DNA of 64,000 bases from Semisulcospira habei (Eukaryota; Mollusca; Gastropoda; Semisulcospiridae): positions 174,535,402 to 174,599,401 of the forward strand of contig BTPG01000001.1 in assembly GCA_036245525.1 (NCBI GenBank). The letters run 5' to 3'. A model generated the notes under the pieces. The model saw nothing but the letters and a program-made list of their open reading frames with translations. It was not told the origin of the DNA and did no database searches. The position numbers and the translations under genes were made by a program. Position 1 is the stretch's first letter. Every line of letters starts with the position of its first letter. Positions 42,701 through 52,300 of the stretch are shown in pieces.

Positions 42701-44315
42701 CTGTCGGCAGCAGTTTTTTTTCTCAATGATTCGCGACAACAACTGTTACCAACAGCCAAATTAGGACTTCCCGTTAAATAAATCTGGCAAAAGTGCTTAC
42801 AGTCTATAACTCAACGGACAGAGAAAAAAAGGTCCCTGAATTCCGGCAAGTATGAGTGCGAGTTGGTTATCATCAAGCTGTTGTGAGAGATGTCTGGCAC
42901 ACATCAAACCCGCCGCGAGCGTATTTCCTCCCTTCCTTTTTTGCTCCTGCGACTCCCTGCCTGACCAAAAGCTTTTCGAATTTTTCAGTTCACGGATAGT
43001 ACGACTGTGTCTTCACTTATACCGTGTATACACTATTTAGTTATAACCATTTTTACACTTTATTATCACTAGGCTGTTGTTTTCTCTCTTTCTTAATAAA
43101 GTTTCATTTCATCTCTCTTTCTCTCTCTGAGAATGTTGTAGTTTAGCAAGGACAAACACGAAAAGAGGCCCGTGCGCCTATTGTTTCCCCAAAAATGCGG
43201 TTTACCCGTACACGCACTAAAAAATTCTTAAGTTCATTTTTTTTTTTTTTTTTAATGAAGTTGATGCGAATTTTCAATGATTTCACACAAGTTCACCTTA
43301 TTTTGCGCATGCAGTCAAGGGGCAAAAAAGGATTGATTGATTGATTGTACATTGCTTAACGTCCCGACAGCAACAAGGCTTTCTCAGGACGTGCCTGCAC
43401 TGCTTGTGAAAAAAAAATAAACAAACAGAACATTGAATATATGTCGCCAGCCGGTCAAATACATTAAATAAACCTAACACATGGGGCCTAAATAAAGCTA
43501 AGACCATTTAGCAACACACATCCAATATCAAGAGCTACAGGCAGTGCAGACAGTAGGGAGAGTTTTAAAAAGGCAAATACAGGTGAATGGACCTCGGGTA
43601 GACAGAAACACATGCCCCAGAATAGAGAGAAAAACCCACCCTGTGGGGCTGACCAGGGTGACCCTGGGAACTAAAAAATACCTAACCCCACCCAAGTCCC
43701 CCAGGGCAGACCCGGGTGGGGAGGCAAAAAAGGAAGGGACTAACGGGGGACGGCTGTGTCTGCCGTCCCCTGTAATATAAACAATTCCACGATAACGAGG
43801 ATGCTAAGGAGCTCGTGGGGCCATGTGTTTTTGGAGCTGTAGCGACTACCTCAGTTCAGAGTAATCTCTGTGTCCGTCGAGTTATAGACTGCTTAGTTGG
43901 ACCGATAAAATGCGAGTTTTAACGCGCTTTTTATCGGTCGAACTGAGCAATTTCTCATCATTTTTTTCCCGCGGAGAAGGGGAGGATTTTCATGTCATCA
44001 GCTTTTTATTAGATGGACGACTGTCCTTTCAAGTGTGTGTGTGTGTGTGTGCAGGTTAATGCGGTAAGGCAAGCGTCCAGGAACCCTACACTATGGATAC
44101 TATACGACAATGACTGAAGAACCGCTGTCAGTAGACATTGTATAGGATTCCAGAACCTGTGGGTAGGATGAAAAGGTACGAGCGACATGAGTTGGGGCGT
44201 GAGGGGGTTTATGGTTTCTGATCCGGTACTCATATTTTTTCAGAATCCGCCAGTGACCTCACAGTGGGAGTACTTTGCGACGTTTGGCTGGCTTCTCGGT
44301 GTCCAACAGCAGTAG
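28889..44315 (+). CDS. Ependymin-related secreted protein, gene B (7 exons)
   Basis: Exons: 28889-28932, 29652-29787, 30472-30576, 35543-35648, 41906-42079, 42461-42561 and 44244-44315 (stop TAG). Phases agree (738 nt, 245 residues) and every exon has a partner of the same or nearly the same length in gene A. The domain order is as in A: a signal peptide ending near Cys-His-Gly-Cys-Cys, Tyr-Asp-Gly-x-Asn-x-Arg-Val, two Cys in exon 4, Val-Thr-Asp-Asp-Thr-Cys, and Asn-Pro-Asn-Ile-Thr-Cys-Val-Pro. All introns are GT-AG except intron 5, whose donor is GCGAGT (GC-AG); in A the same donor is GTGAGT. Cys, sequons and last-exon ending are conserved, suggesting purifying selection. It converges with ATP6V1H, 2 kb away. 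Confidence 0.86.
29011..29150. repeat. Fold-back MITE copy, intron 1 of gene B
   Basis: The left arm (AGTACGCCACAAGTACACTTC) and the inverted right arm (GAATAGAAGTGTACTTGTGTA) flank a short loop. The location corresponds to 15944-16097 in gene A. Confidence 0.75.
29371..29584. mobile_element. TTAA MITE family 1, full-length copy
   Basis: 214 bases from TTAACCCATTCAGCCCTGAC to GCTGAATGCGTTAA, with the central GCGCCTGTCGGCGC palindrome. It lies in intron 1 of gene B, 68 bases before exon 2. Confidence 0.87.
29815..29998. repeat. (AATC)n and (ATCC)n microsatellites, intron 2 of gene B
   Basis: AATC repeats (29815-29863) correspond to those of gene A intron 2. They grade into ATCC-type repeats up to the SINE at 30000. 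Confidence 0.9.
30000..30424 (+). mobile_element. tRNA-headed SINE with (ATT)n tail, copy 2
   Basis: The head GGTCCGTGGCGCAGTGGTTA gives an A box, and GGTTCGATACC (30051-30061) a B box. The body includes GACGGTCCG-type and CCGGTCTCAGGCC words, and the tail is GGTATTATTATT. It occupies most of intron 2 of gene B, ending 47 bases before exon 3. This is the best-preserved copy for defining the family. Confidence 0.92.
30595..30682. repeat. Decayed TTAA palindrome, intron 3 of gene B
   Basis: TTAACACATTTCAAG, CATCCGGATACGC and CTCCGGATGCAGCATGTG correspond to family 2 and to the copy at 21561 in gene A. Position relative to exon 3 is the same (19 bases). Confidence 0.7.
31216..34790 (-). pseudogene. 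RTE-type LINE, degraded
   Basis: The element is read on the minus strand from about 34790, with a (GTAA)n-type tail at 31216-31232. Endonuclease: Met-Gly-Asp-Phe-Asn-Ala-Lys (within 33560-34273) and Ser-Asp-His-His-Leu-Leu. RT: Lys-Ala-Ala-Gly-Pro-Asp-Gly (32822-33415), Gln-Ala-Gly-Phe-Arg (32445-32765) and Phe-Ala-Asp-Asp-Leu-Ala (31712-32122). C-terminal basic Arg-Gly-Arg-Pro motif near 31220-31414. Several frame changes and a palindromic insertion (32379-32600) break the frame. RTE elements are often misannotated as craniofacial development protein 2. Confidence 0.85.
32379..32600. repeat. Nested palindrome inside the RTE LINE
   Basis: Outer arms of about 60-70 bases (GGGGAATCACAGCGCTGGAC and its complement at 32575-32597) enclose an inner palindrome, TATAGAACAAGACGATCA / TGATCGTCTTGTTCTATA. 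Outer arms copy LINE sequence, so this is an inverted duplication or a fold-back formed in place. Confidence 0.8.
35215..35520. repeat. Family 3 hairpin element, intron 3 of gene B
   Basis: It shares TTTGGCTGTCCACAAAAAGC and a hairpin with arms CAAGAGGCATAGATCATCATG and ATAAGGATCTATGTCTCTTG. It matches 22320-22640 in gene A and includes a private (CA)n run at 35292-35313. Confidence 0.75.
35683..35995 (-). mobile_element. tRNA-derived SINE, second type
   Basis: On the minus strand the head reads TAGCTCAGGCGGTTGAGC (A box) and GGGTTCGAATCCCC (B box), strongly tRNA-like. The 3' end is GACGTTAAACCCGAACTAACCAACC. The 3' end resembles that of the (AATC)-tailed SINE (GACGTTAAGC...), so the two families may share a LINE partner. 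Confidence 0.85.
36170..36412. mobile_element. Family 3 TTAA element, full copy
   Basis: 243 bases between TTAACCCATTAACTGCC and GCGAAGGGGTTAA. The central hairpin has arms CAAGGGACATAAACCCTCATG and TCATCAGGGTTTATGTCTCTTG. It lies in intron 4 of gene B. Confidence 0.8.
36522..36735. mobile_element. TTAA MITE family 1, full-length copy
   Basis: 214 bases, TTAACCCATTCAGCCCTGAC to GGGCTGAGCGAGTTAA, with the GGCGCC-centred palindrome. Intron 4 of gene B. Confidence 0.87.
37038..38179 (-). mobile_element. Element with internal tandem repeats, copy 2 (inverted)
   Basis: GGCTCACGTG at 37038 and CACGTGAGCC ending at 38156 are perfect inverted ends. Outside the latter, ATAATGGC...CCTTCTTG matches the flank of copy 1, so the element may extend to 38179. 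It contains about seven units of 150-168 bases carrying GAAAGGTCAAGGGTCACAAG. Intron 4 of gene B. Confidence 0.8.
38180..39400. other. Intronic sequence, nothing recognised
   Basis: This part of gene B intron 4 has no supported gene, SINE or LINE. Confidence 0.5.
39400..39690. repeat. Three tandem hairpin units
   Basis: Units of about 115-120 bases each carry a TCTGCGATTCCGGACC-like arm and a later inverted arm (CAGACCGACACA or variants), with CCAGGCC in between. Related words occur at 45620-45690 and 51220-51270. Confidence 0.65.
39702..39777. repeat. (GA)n microsatellite
   Basis: About 75 bases of AG repeats with two early interruptions, in intron 4 of gene B. Confidence 0.95.
39850..41700. 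other. Intronic sequence, nothing recognised
   Basis: Unique-looking sequence in intron 4 of gene B. Only short open frames without family features are present. Confidence 0.5.
41704..41788. repeat. Perfect 85-base palindrome
   Basis: Two exact 38-base complementary arms (left starts AGAATGAATATCACGCCAGA) enclose a 9-base loop GCGTGCGCC. It lies 117 bases before exon 5 of gene B and has no counterpart in gene A. Confidence 0.95.
42338..42412. repeat. GC-rich hairpin in intron 5 of gene B
   Basis: GGCGGCCGAAGTGGGCCCGTGC and its imperfect complement GCACGGGCCCGATTCGGCC form a strong hairpin around GAACTGT. It lies about 50 bases before exon 6 of gene B. Confidence 0.7.
43333..43722 (-). mobile_element. 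SINE with (AATC)n-type tail, copy 2
   Basis: About 390 bases, very similar to 21776-22157. A 12-base target duplication, GGCAAAAAAGGA, is at 43321-43332 and 43723-43734. It lies in intron 6 of gene B. Confidence 0.92.
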
Positions 44316-44621
44316 TGCACAGTGGTCTGGACAATGTGGACACACTTTGTGAAATACGCATCAATCCGCCTTAGCGTTTGGTGTCAATCTGTTAAATCCG
44401 CAATGTGGATACGCTTATTGAAAAACGCATCATTCCACCATAGCCTCTGCTCGCAATCGGCTTTCTGATAAGTGACATAATATAAGAATCACCGCAAACA
44501 CCGACTGCTGACAATAGAAGAATCACCGCAAACACTGACTGCTGTCGAGGTTCTTTCCCTTTATTTCTATTTGCAAGTTCAATAGGCTGGACTAATTACA
44601 AATCACAACTTAATTTATGTT

Positions 44622-44925
44622 TGCAGAGTACACCCTAGATGGATCCACTGGGGGAGTACATCACAAGTATGCTTCTATTTAAATGAGATACTAAGCATCT
44701 CATTTGAATAGAAGTGTATTTTGTGGTACGCTCCCCGATTGAGTCCATCTGGGTAGCACTTCCGCAAACAGTACTGCTGATCTGCAACTTTGCAAGTGCC
44801 AATCACAGAGCAACACGCACTAAGTTCCATTATGACTAGTCTGGATCTTTGCCTCTCTTTGGGCAAAGACCTGTACCAACTAGTAGGAATGTCTTGACAA
44901 CAGTGTAGACATAAACAACACAACT
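44622..44925. repeat. Fold-back MITE and shared 3' flank of gene B
   Basis: The left arm GGGGGAGTACATCACAAGTATG and the inverted right arm AATAGAAGTGTATTTTGTGG lie at 44650-44735. The sequence after it (GGAATGTCTTGACAACAGTG) matches 26819-26855 downstream of gene A. Confidence 0.75.
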
Positions 44926-46309
44926 TTCCTAACAGAACAGAACAGAAAAGAATATAGAAATGATGTTCATACGTGCACCAGTCTGCCATGTCATTCATGA
45001 ATGCATCCAAATCGGAGGAAAAAATCCCCCAAAAGAAAAGAACACACTTTAAAAGAACAATAATTACAGCACAATCATGTTGTAAGTGTACTTTCTACTT
45101 TCTAAGCGTGTTTCTTTCTTGGGATTTCCTTAGCATTTTACATGCTTAGTCACCTATTTGCCCTGAATCCAAATCAGAGCGAACACTCTCACATCATCTA
45201 CCATGCAGGTTGTACGCTCATTTTCTGATATTATGCTTCTGCCACTGGAAAAAGTGTCTTTAAAACACAGGATGAACCACTGTACACATTGCTCGAGTAT
45301 TGTACTGTGTGTGAAGGCTACTGTAAGCAGTTTAAGACTCTTTGCTTAACACCTTCCCTGCCACTGGACAGGCTGTTTTTCTGAAATCTTTGCTATCTTT
45401 AAGCCAAAGAACTTCACCCAGCCAAGGAAAATGGATACAAAGTAGGGGCGGCAAGAGGCATAGATCCACAGAAGCCCCTGCAAATGTGGGGACTCATGAA
45501 GCTCTATGCCTCTTGCATTTGGATTGTGCTTGTTGCAGTCAAGGGGTCAAACTACCATACAGTTTCAGCTATCGTAGAGAAAACAAAATCACAGCTGTTC
45601 AGTGTAAAATCACACACAAATATGATTGTGTGATGGTCTGTGATTTTGGACATTGTAGCTGTTGGCTGCAAGGTTAACAATCACAGACAAGCACATATTT
45701 GAAAAAATTCTACTTCAAGAGAACATTTGAAAAAAATATACTTCATCTGAAAAAAATTCTACTTTCACAGGATTGGCCTGTGATTTTATAGACACAGAGA
45801 AAGAAATGTATAATATAATATATTCTACAGTCTGTACATACAACTACTCAAATAGAGGTCACAAATGGGGTATTCTTCGGGCGACTTCTAAATGATATAA
45901 ATGTTAACAACCCCCCACAGCCACCCCCTACAAAAAAGAAAGTGGCATTAACACATACAAGAGCAAGAACCAATCATGCGTAACTTTTCCAGAGGTATCC
46001 GATTAAATGTACACACATTTACATGAACTGTAAATCCCAGCTACCCTATACAAGTATACCCTTGTAAACGGAATAACTCACGAGCACACCTGCATTGGTT
46101 TTTAAAACATGCTCTCACATTTAAGTGCTTGTTCCTATCTACATACAGGTACATACAATTATCTATGCGGAAACTATGCAGTCAATTCTGACCACTTGCA
46201 CTATCAAATTCTTTTTCTCACATAACAAAGTGAAACACAATCTTTCTCAACAAGAGACTCATACACCACTCATACAATCAACAGTGTCCTAACAGGTCCG
46301 AATGCATCA
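44926..46309. other. Intergenic region between convergent genes
   Basis: No gene seen. A family 3 hairpin (CAAGAGGCATAGATCC / GCTCTATGCCTCTTGC) lies at about 45450-45520, and a TCTGTGATT hairpin at 45620-45690. The part nearest 46309 should contain the ATP6V1H 3'UTR. Confidence 0.5.
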
Positions 46310-49300
46310 TTATTTGGCTTCCACAGCAGTGACTCCGTTGACACCCCCCTTGGCTTTATTCTGCTCCAACTGTCTACCCAGGTACTCCCTGCCAACAGAA
46401 AACAGTTTCAGATTTTGAACACAATGGAGACAAAAAAAATCTGCCATGCTGCCTATACTGGCGAGCAAAAGAAATGTCACATTTTTGGAATCATCGGACA
46501 ACACTTAAGTGTTTCCGATAATTCCAAAAGTGTCACATTTCTTTTGCTCCTCAAAAGAAATTTGACATTTATGGATACAAATGACAATTTTCTTTTGCTG
46601 CTCAGTATATATCACACAGTGTCACCAAAAAGTCAAGTGCAGCAGTTTTAGTCATGGTGATTCCTACAGGAACACAACCCATACCTTCCTACAGGAATCA
46701 TCGCCACTAAAACCGCTGACATCCAAAGAGTTAAAAAGAAATAAAGGGTTTCTGGAAATTAACCACCTTGTGCATGTCACCACCAGTAGTGCAAACAATA
46801 CTGCTGCATGCAAGAAGGGGTTAATATTGCTTCATGTCATGTTAAATTACAGTGAAAATCATAAAATCTTAGTCATGTTGCATCATAAATGAATTTACAA
46901 AAAACATTAGTTCAAGTCTTTCTACTGTACAGCTGTGAAGCAGAAAACGGTTGATTCCATCATGTACATAACAATTGCAACAATAATTTGGGTGATCATA
47001 CAACGATGAATCATTCCACACACAAAGAACACAACTGGTTTGTCTAAATTCCACAGTAGGATGGTAGGTACCATGCATGCATGCATGTAAGAGGTTGATC
47101 TGCTCAATGGTGACATACATGCTGTTTTTCTTGAACACATGAAACCAAATTTTTAAAAAAAGAAGTAAGACAGAACATGCCAATGCAACAAAGTCATTTC
47201 AATTGCAACAAAGTTCAAATCATTCTATTTCAAACTCACAATACTGATCATTAAATTGATAAATTTCAGTTCATGTGTACTTACATCAGCGAGAGTATCC
47301 TACAAAAAAGTCTCTCCTACAGACAATTTAATACTGCTTGATTTGAAAATGCACGACAAACATTTTTGCAGACTAAGAAGCAAATGACCAAATGAAAAAT
47401 GTGTAATAAGAATCTGATGATTTACCACACACAGCCCTTCATTTGAAGGAGCTGCCATTTGAAGATGACATACTATATCACGTCACAAATTGCTGTAGTG
47501 TCAGGGATCCCAGTCTAACCCACACAAAAAACCAAACAAACGAACAATTTTAACCCATGTAGCCCAAACGACCTAAGTTAGGTTAGGTGATGGTTTGACC
47601 ATAAAAAATTAAGGATAGTGCCAGATTGGCTTGGTGCCATGAGGTGCCAAGGTAATCTGGCACTACCCTTGAATTATCATGGTCAATCAATCTCCTGCAA
47701 CTCGTACAGTGGTAAAGTGACACGTCAAAAACTGTGGAAATGTGGCTTTGGGGCTAAACACAATAAAAGCCCAATGTATACACACAGACAACATAACACA
47801 ATAAAAGCCCAATGTATACACACAGACAACGTAACACAATAAAAGCCCAATGTATACACACAGACAACGTAACACAATAAAAGCCCAATGTATACACACA
47901 GACAACATAACACAATAAAAGCCCAATGTATACACACAGACAACATAACACAATAAAAGCCCAATGTATACACACAGACAACGTAACACAATAAAAGCCC
48001 AATGTATACACACAGACAACATAACACAATAAAAGCCCAATGTATAAACACAGACAACGTAACGCAATAAAACTCCAATGTATACACACAGATAACATAA
48101 AACTCCAATGTATACACACAGATAACGTAACACAATAAAACCCCAATGTATACACACAGACGACATAACACAATAAAACCCCAATGTATACAAACAGATA
48201 ACATAACACAATAAAACCCCAATGTATACACACAGATAACATAACACAATAGAACCCCAATGTATACACAGATAACATAACAAAGCAATACAGATATGGC
48301 CGTTTTTCTCTACAGTATACTGTTCCGAGCAGGAGCAACTCTGCCCGACTTACCAGTTGTGCACCATGAGTTTCTGCACAGCCAGCAGAGCCTCGTAACG
48401 CACGTTAGGATCCTCATGAGTCAGGTACTGCATCACCAGCTGCTTGGCTCCCAACTGCTCCACGACGCTGCACACCAACAACAGGAGTTAACCCCTTTAT
48501 TGACGAGAAATACTGAACAGCACCCAACTGCAGGAGGTATAGATCCTCATAAGCCACTGCAGTAATGAAACCACTTTGTAGCCATGTTTTTTTTTTTAAT
48601 GGCTTGGGATCTTACAGGTTGAATTTACAAATTACAATGATTTCAAACATATTGTACTGGCAGTGAAGAGCTCAACACATTCAGCCCTGAAGGACCTGCC
48701 ATGATAGTTCAAGGATGGTGCTAGATTAGCTTGTGAAGGCACAAAGCTAGTAAACTGACAAGACACTACACTTGATCTATCACAGTCAATCCAGCATTCA
48801 CAGCTGATGCACAGGCTCACAGATGCCTCCCAAAGTTGAAGGAGGCAGATTTTGGCTTACCATTTGGTACAAATTTATGCGTAAGATGTGCACATCTGAA
48901 AGGTCTGCAATGACTCTACAGAAGACAAATCTGAAATAGTGGATGTTGCTTTATCCAGCAATTACGCTGAACGTAAACACAGAAATGTCACCATTAATCC
49001 CTTCATGTCATCATCAATCCCTTCATGTCACCATAAATCTCTTCACTGATGAGGTACTGAGAACTACATAATGCAAGAATAATAATAATACCGGTATTAT
49101 ATAGGTGCTTTTTCTCAATTTTGGGGCGAATCGACTCAAAGCGCCGCAAACTGAAACCCAACGCGCACACTCACGTGACAGACACGGATTTACTCTGAAG
49201 ACAAACACAGTACAAGACAGACGAAGGGTCAGCTCAGCTACTGAAGTTACAGACATTTTTGATTGCTTGTATTTGAAATTTATAAAGTGCCGTGAAACCG

Positions 49301-52300
49301 GTACCAAAGTGTGGGGGGTGGGGGGTGGGAGAGACACAGATCCTCATGACCCCATGCATATGTGTGGATTCATAAGGATCTATGCCTCTTACCAGCCTCA
49401 TTTATATATGTGTGACAAGGCAGGCAGGATTATAGTAGTAGTAGTGTGAGGAGAAAATAGGCTGCGAGGCCTTTGCAAATGTCCTTTCTTTCTTTAATTA
49501 CTTTATGGGTCTGTTATGCATGCAAATTTTCCCTTCAGAGTTTTGGATTCTGTCACAAAACGGTGCTGCAAAAAAGTCGTTCCAATTTAGGTCATCGATG
49601 CCATTATAAATTTTAAAAACTTGGATTAATTCTCCACATATTCTATGTCCACGTAAGGAGTGTAGTCCAAAATATTTGAGTCTGTCTAAGAAAGTCATAT
49701 TTCTACATTCTTTAACCAGCTTTGTTGCTCGTCTCTGTACCCTTTTTGAATGCAACTGATTGTCTCTTTAAACTTGGGTACCCTACAGTGTTTGCTTATT
49801 CTAAATGTGGTCTGACTAGTGCTTTATACAGTTTACTGAAAGTGTCCTTATCCAAATAATTAAAGGCTCTCTTAACTACTCCGATCATTTTTTTGGCCTT
49901 ATTGATACAGTTCTGAATATGGGGGTCAAAAGATAGAACTTTATCAAAAACAACACCTAAATCTCTTTCCTCCTCACAAGATAGTGTCACTGTTCACTTT
50001 CATCAAGTAATCATGTTCAGGATTATTCCTTCCAGCATGCAAGACCATGCATTTCTCTACATTAAAATGCAAATCCCATGTGTCGGACCACTCTTGCAAG
50101 TGATCCAAATCATACTGCAACACGTCTTTATAGTTTATTGCTCGATTCATTATAGATTTTAGTATCATCCGTTTCTAATGGCTGGCAGAACAGAATAGGT
50201 GTTAAGTACTCACTGCTTGCCATGAGGGTAGTAACGGACGTATTCACCAATATCATGGGCAGCTACAGACAGGATGAGGGCATCACGACTTGTCTCCAGC
50301 AGCCTCACCAGAATCCTGAAAGAAATGCACAAATGCCATGAACACAGGCAAAAAAGAACAGAAAAAAAACAACACATGATTGATCATTTTTGTTTGTACT
50401 TTTGTTGGTGTTCGTTTCTGTTACTGCTGCTGTTGTTTTATAACAAAATGAGGATTTCATCCCAAAGTCTACCGTATTGTTTGGAGCTCAGATGTGTTTA
50501 TCTTTTAGAAACATTCAGAGTTGTTTATACTTTCAGGCTTATTATGCTGATCCATTTCCCTCCTCTCTAAGCCAACCCCTGATCAACACACACGTCGGCG
50601 CACACAAATAAAGATGGACACACGGCGCTTCCTGCCATATGTATGCTCTGTGGGCTGGCATAGCATAGCTATTCTGAAGAAGAATAATAGCATGAACAGC
50701 GAAATGATGTCACTTCAAGCTTCACGTCATGGCATCATTAGTCCCATGACGCTGTACTAACATTTGACGTATCAGAGAATCAACGTTGCCATTTTCTTGC
50801 GGATTTTCACACCTAGGGCTTACAGGTCACACTCAATCAATCCCACTCAAGTCTGCTTAAAGTGTGCCAAATAACTATAAATTTTACCTGGGAAAACTGA
50901 ACTTTCAGTGAACCCAAGACTCCCTTTCCCATCACATAAAGAGCTTCCATAGCAATTAACTACCTTAACTTGGACATTTGCAATGATGAGTTTTATCCCC
51001 TTGGAAAAATGGAGGCTTTGGTCATATAGAGTTCAGGTTTCCTATGTTTCAGGTTTCATGTGTTCGGTGCCCTTTAAAGCACACCAAACATAGTATGAAT
51101 TTCACTAGGAAAACTAACCTCTGAATAAACTCAAACCTGTCAGAAAATACGAAACTCATAAAATGTTCAGATTACATAGATACCTCTTAGGGCTGGCCCG
51201 CAAGACACAGACGACAATCTGAATGTGTGTGCTGTTCTGTGATTCCAAACCTAATGGCTCAACATCAGAGGGTTAAATTTAATAGACCAACATGCAATAT
51301 AACCCATTTACCCCAAGCCTGCATTTCCAAAATTTTGGAGGTGTCACCTAATGACTGTGTATCAGTTGATCAGGAGATGGATCGACCATGATAATTCAAG
51401 GGTAGTGCCAGATTAGCTTGGCGCCTGATGGCACCAAGCTAACCAGGCACTATCCTTGAATTATCATGGCCGATCTATGTTCTGCTGTAGTGTATTAGGG
51501 CTATATGAGTTAACCCATTCAGCCCTGACGCACTACAGCAGCAGATGGGTTGACCATGATAATTCAAGGGTGGTGCCAGATTAGTTTGGCGCCTGTCGGC
51601 GCCAAGCTAATCTGACACTGCCCTTGAATTATCGTGGTCAATCCATCTCCTGCAACTGGTGCATAGTCATTAGATAACGACTCCAAAATTTGGGAAATAC
51701 GGCCGTCGGGCTGAATGAGTTAACTCAGCACCATGGGTATGTCAGAGGCAAAGCGTACTTGAGCAACTCGTAGTTCTTGTCATTGAGACGGACAGCGTTT
51801 TCTCTCCAGAACCTGTCTGTCTTGTGCACCGGGCTCCACTCCAGACGTCCAGACTTCACCTCATTGACGTACTCATCAAATGAACTGCAAGAATAGACAT
51901 ACAAGTCAGCCTCAGTATAGCACGTCACCTGGGAGCCTTTTACCCCTTCCCTGTCAGTGGATGCACATTGTGTTTTGGAATCACTGTAAATTAAACATCA
52001 AAGATCAGCAGCTATCAAAAGAACATGGATGCAAACTGGTTCCAGCAAGAGGTATAGATCCTCATGAGCCCCTGCATCTGTGGGAGTTCATGAGGATCTA
52101 TACTGTTTGCCGTTGGATGGTGTTTAGTTTTTCATGAATACAAAGTTATTTCCTGCAACAGGTACACATCCTCATGAGCCCCAGCAACTGGGGGGGGGGG
52201 GGGGGGGGGCGCTCATGAGGATATATACCCCATACACTTAAGTGGAGTGCATTTTCTTTCAGCAGTGAATGGGTTAAAGTCAGACCCTGGTATGTACATT

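Noticed and set aside
47758..48285. CRISPR-like array of short repeats
   Set aside because: Units are directly adjacent with no unique spacers, and the DNA is a eukaryotic intron. The same applies to the 31-base array at 24230.
47687..48338. Three overlapping long minus-strand frames
   Set aside because: They are translations of the 38-base minisatellite, which lacks stops on that strand; the periodic peptide is a by-product.
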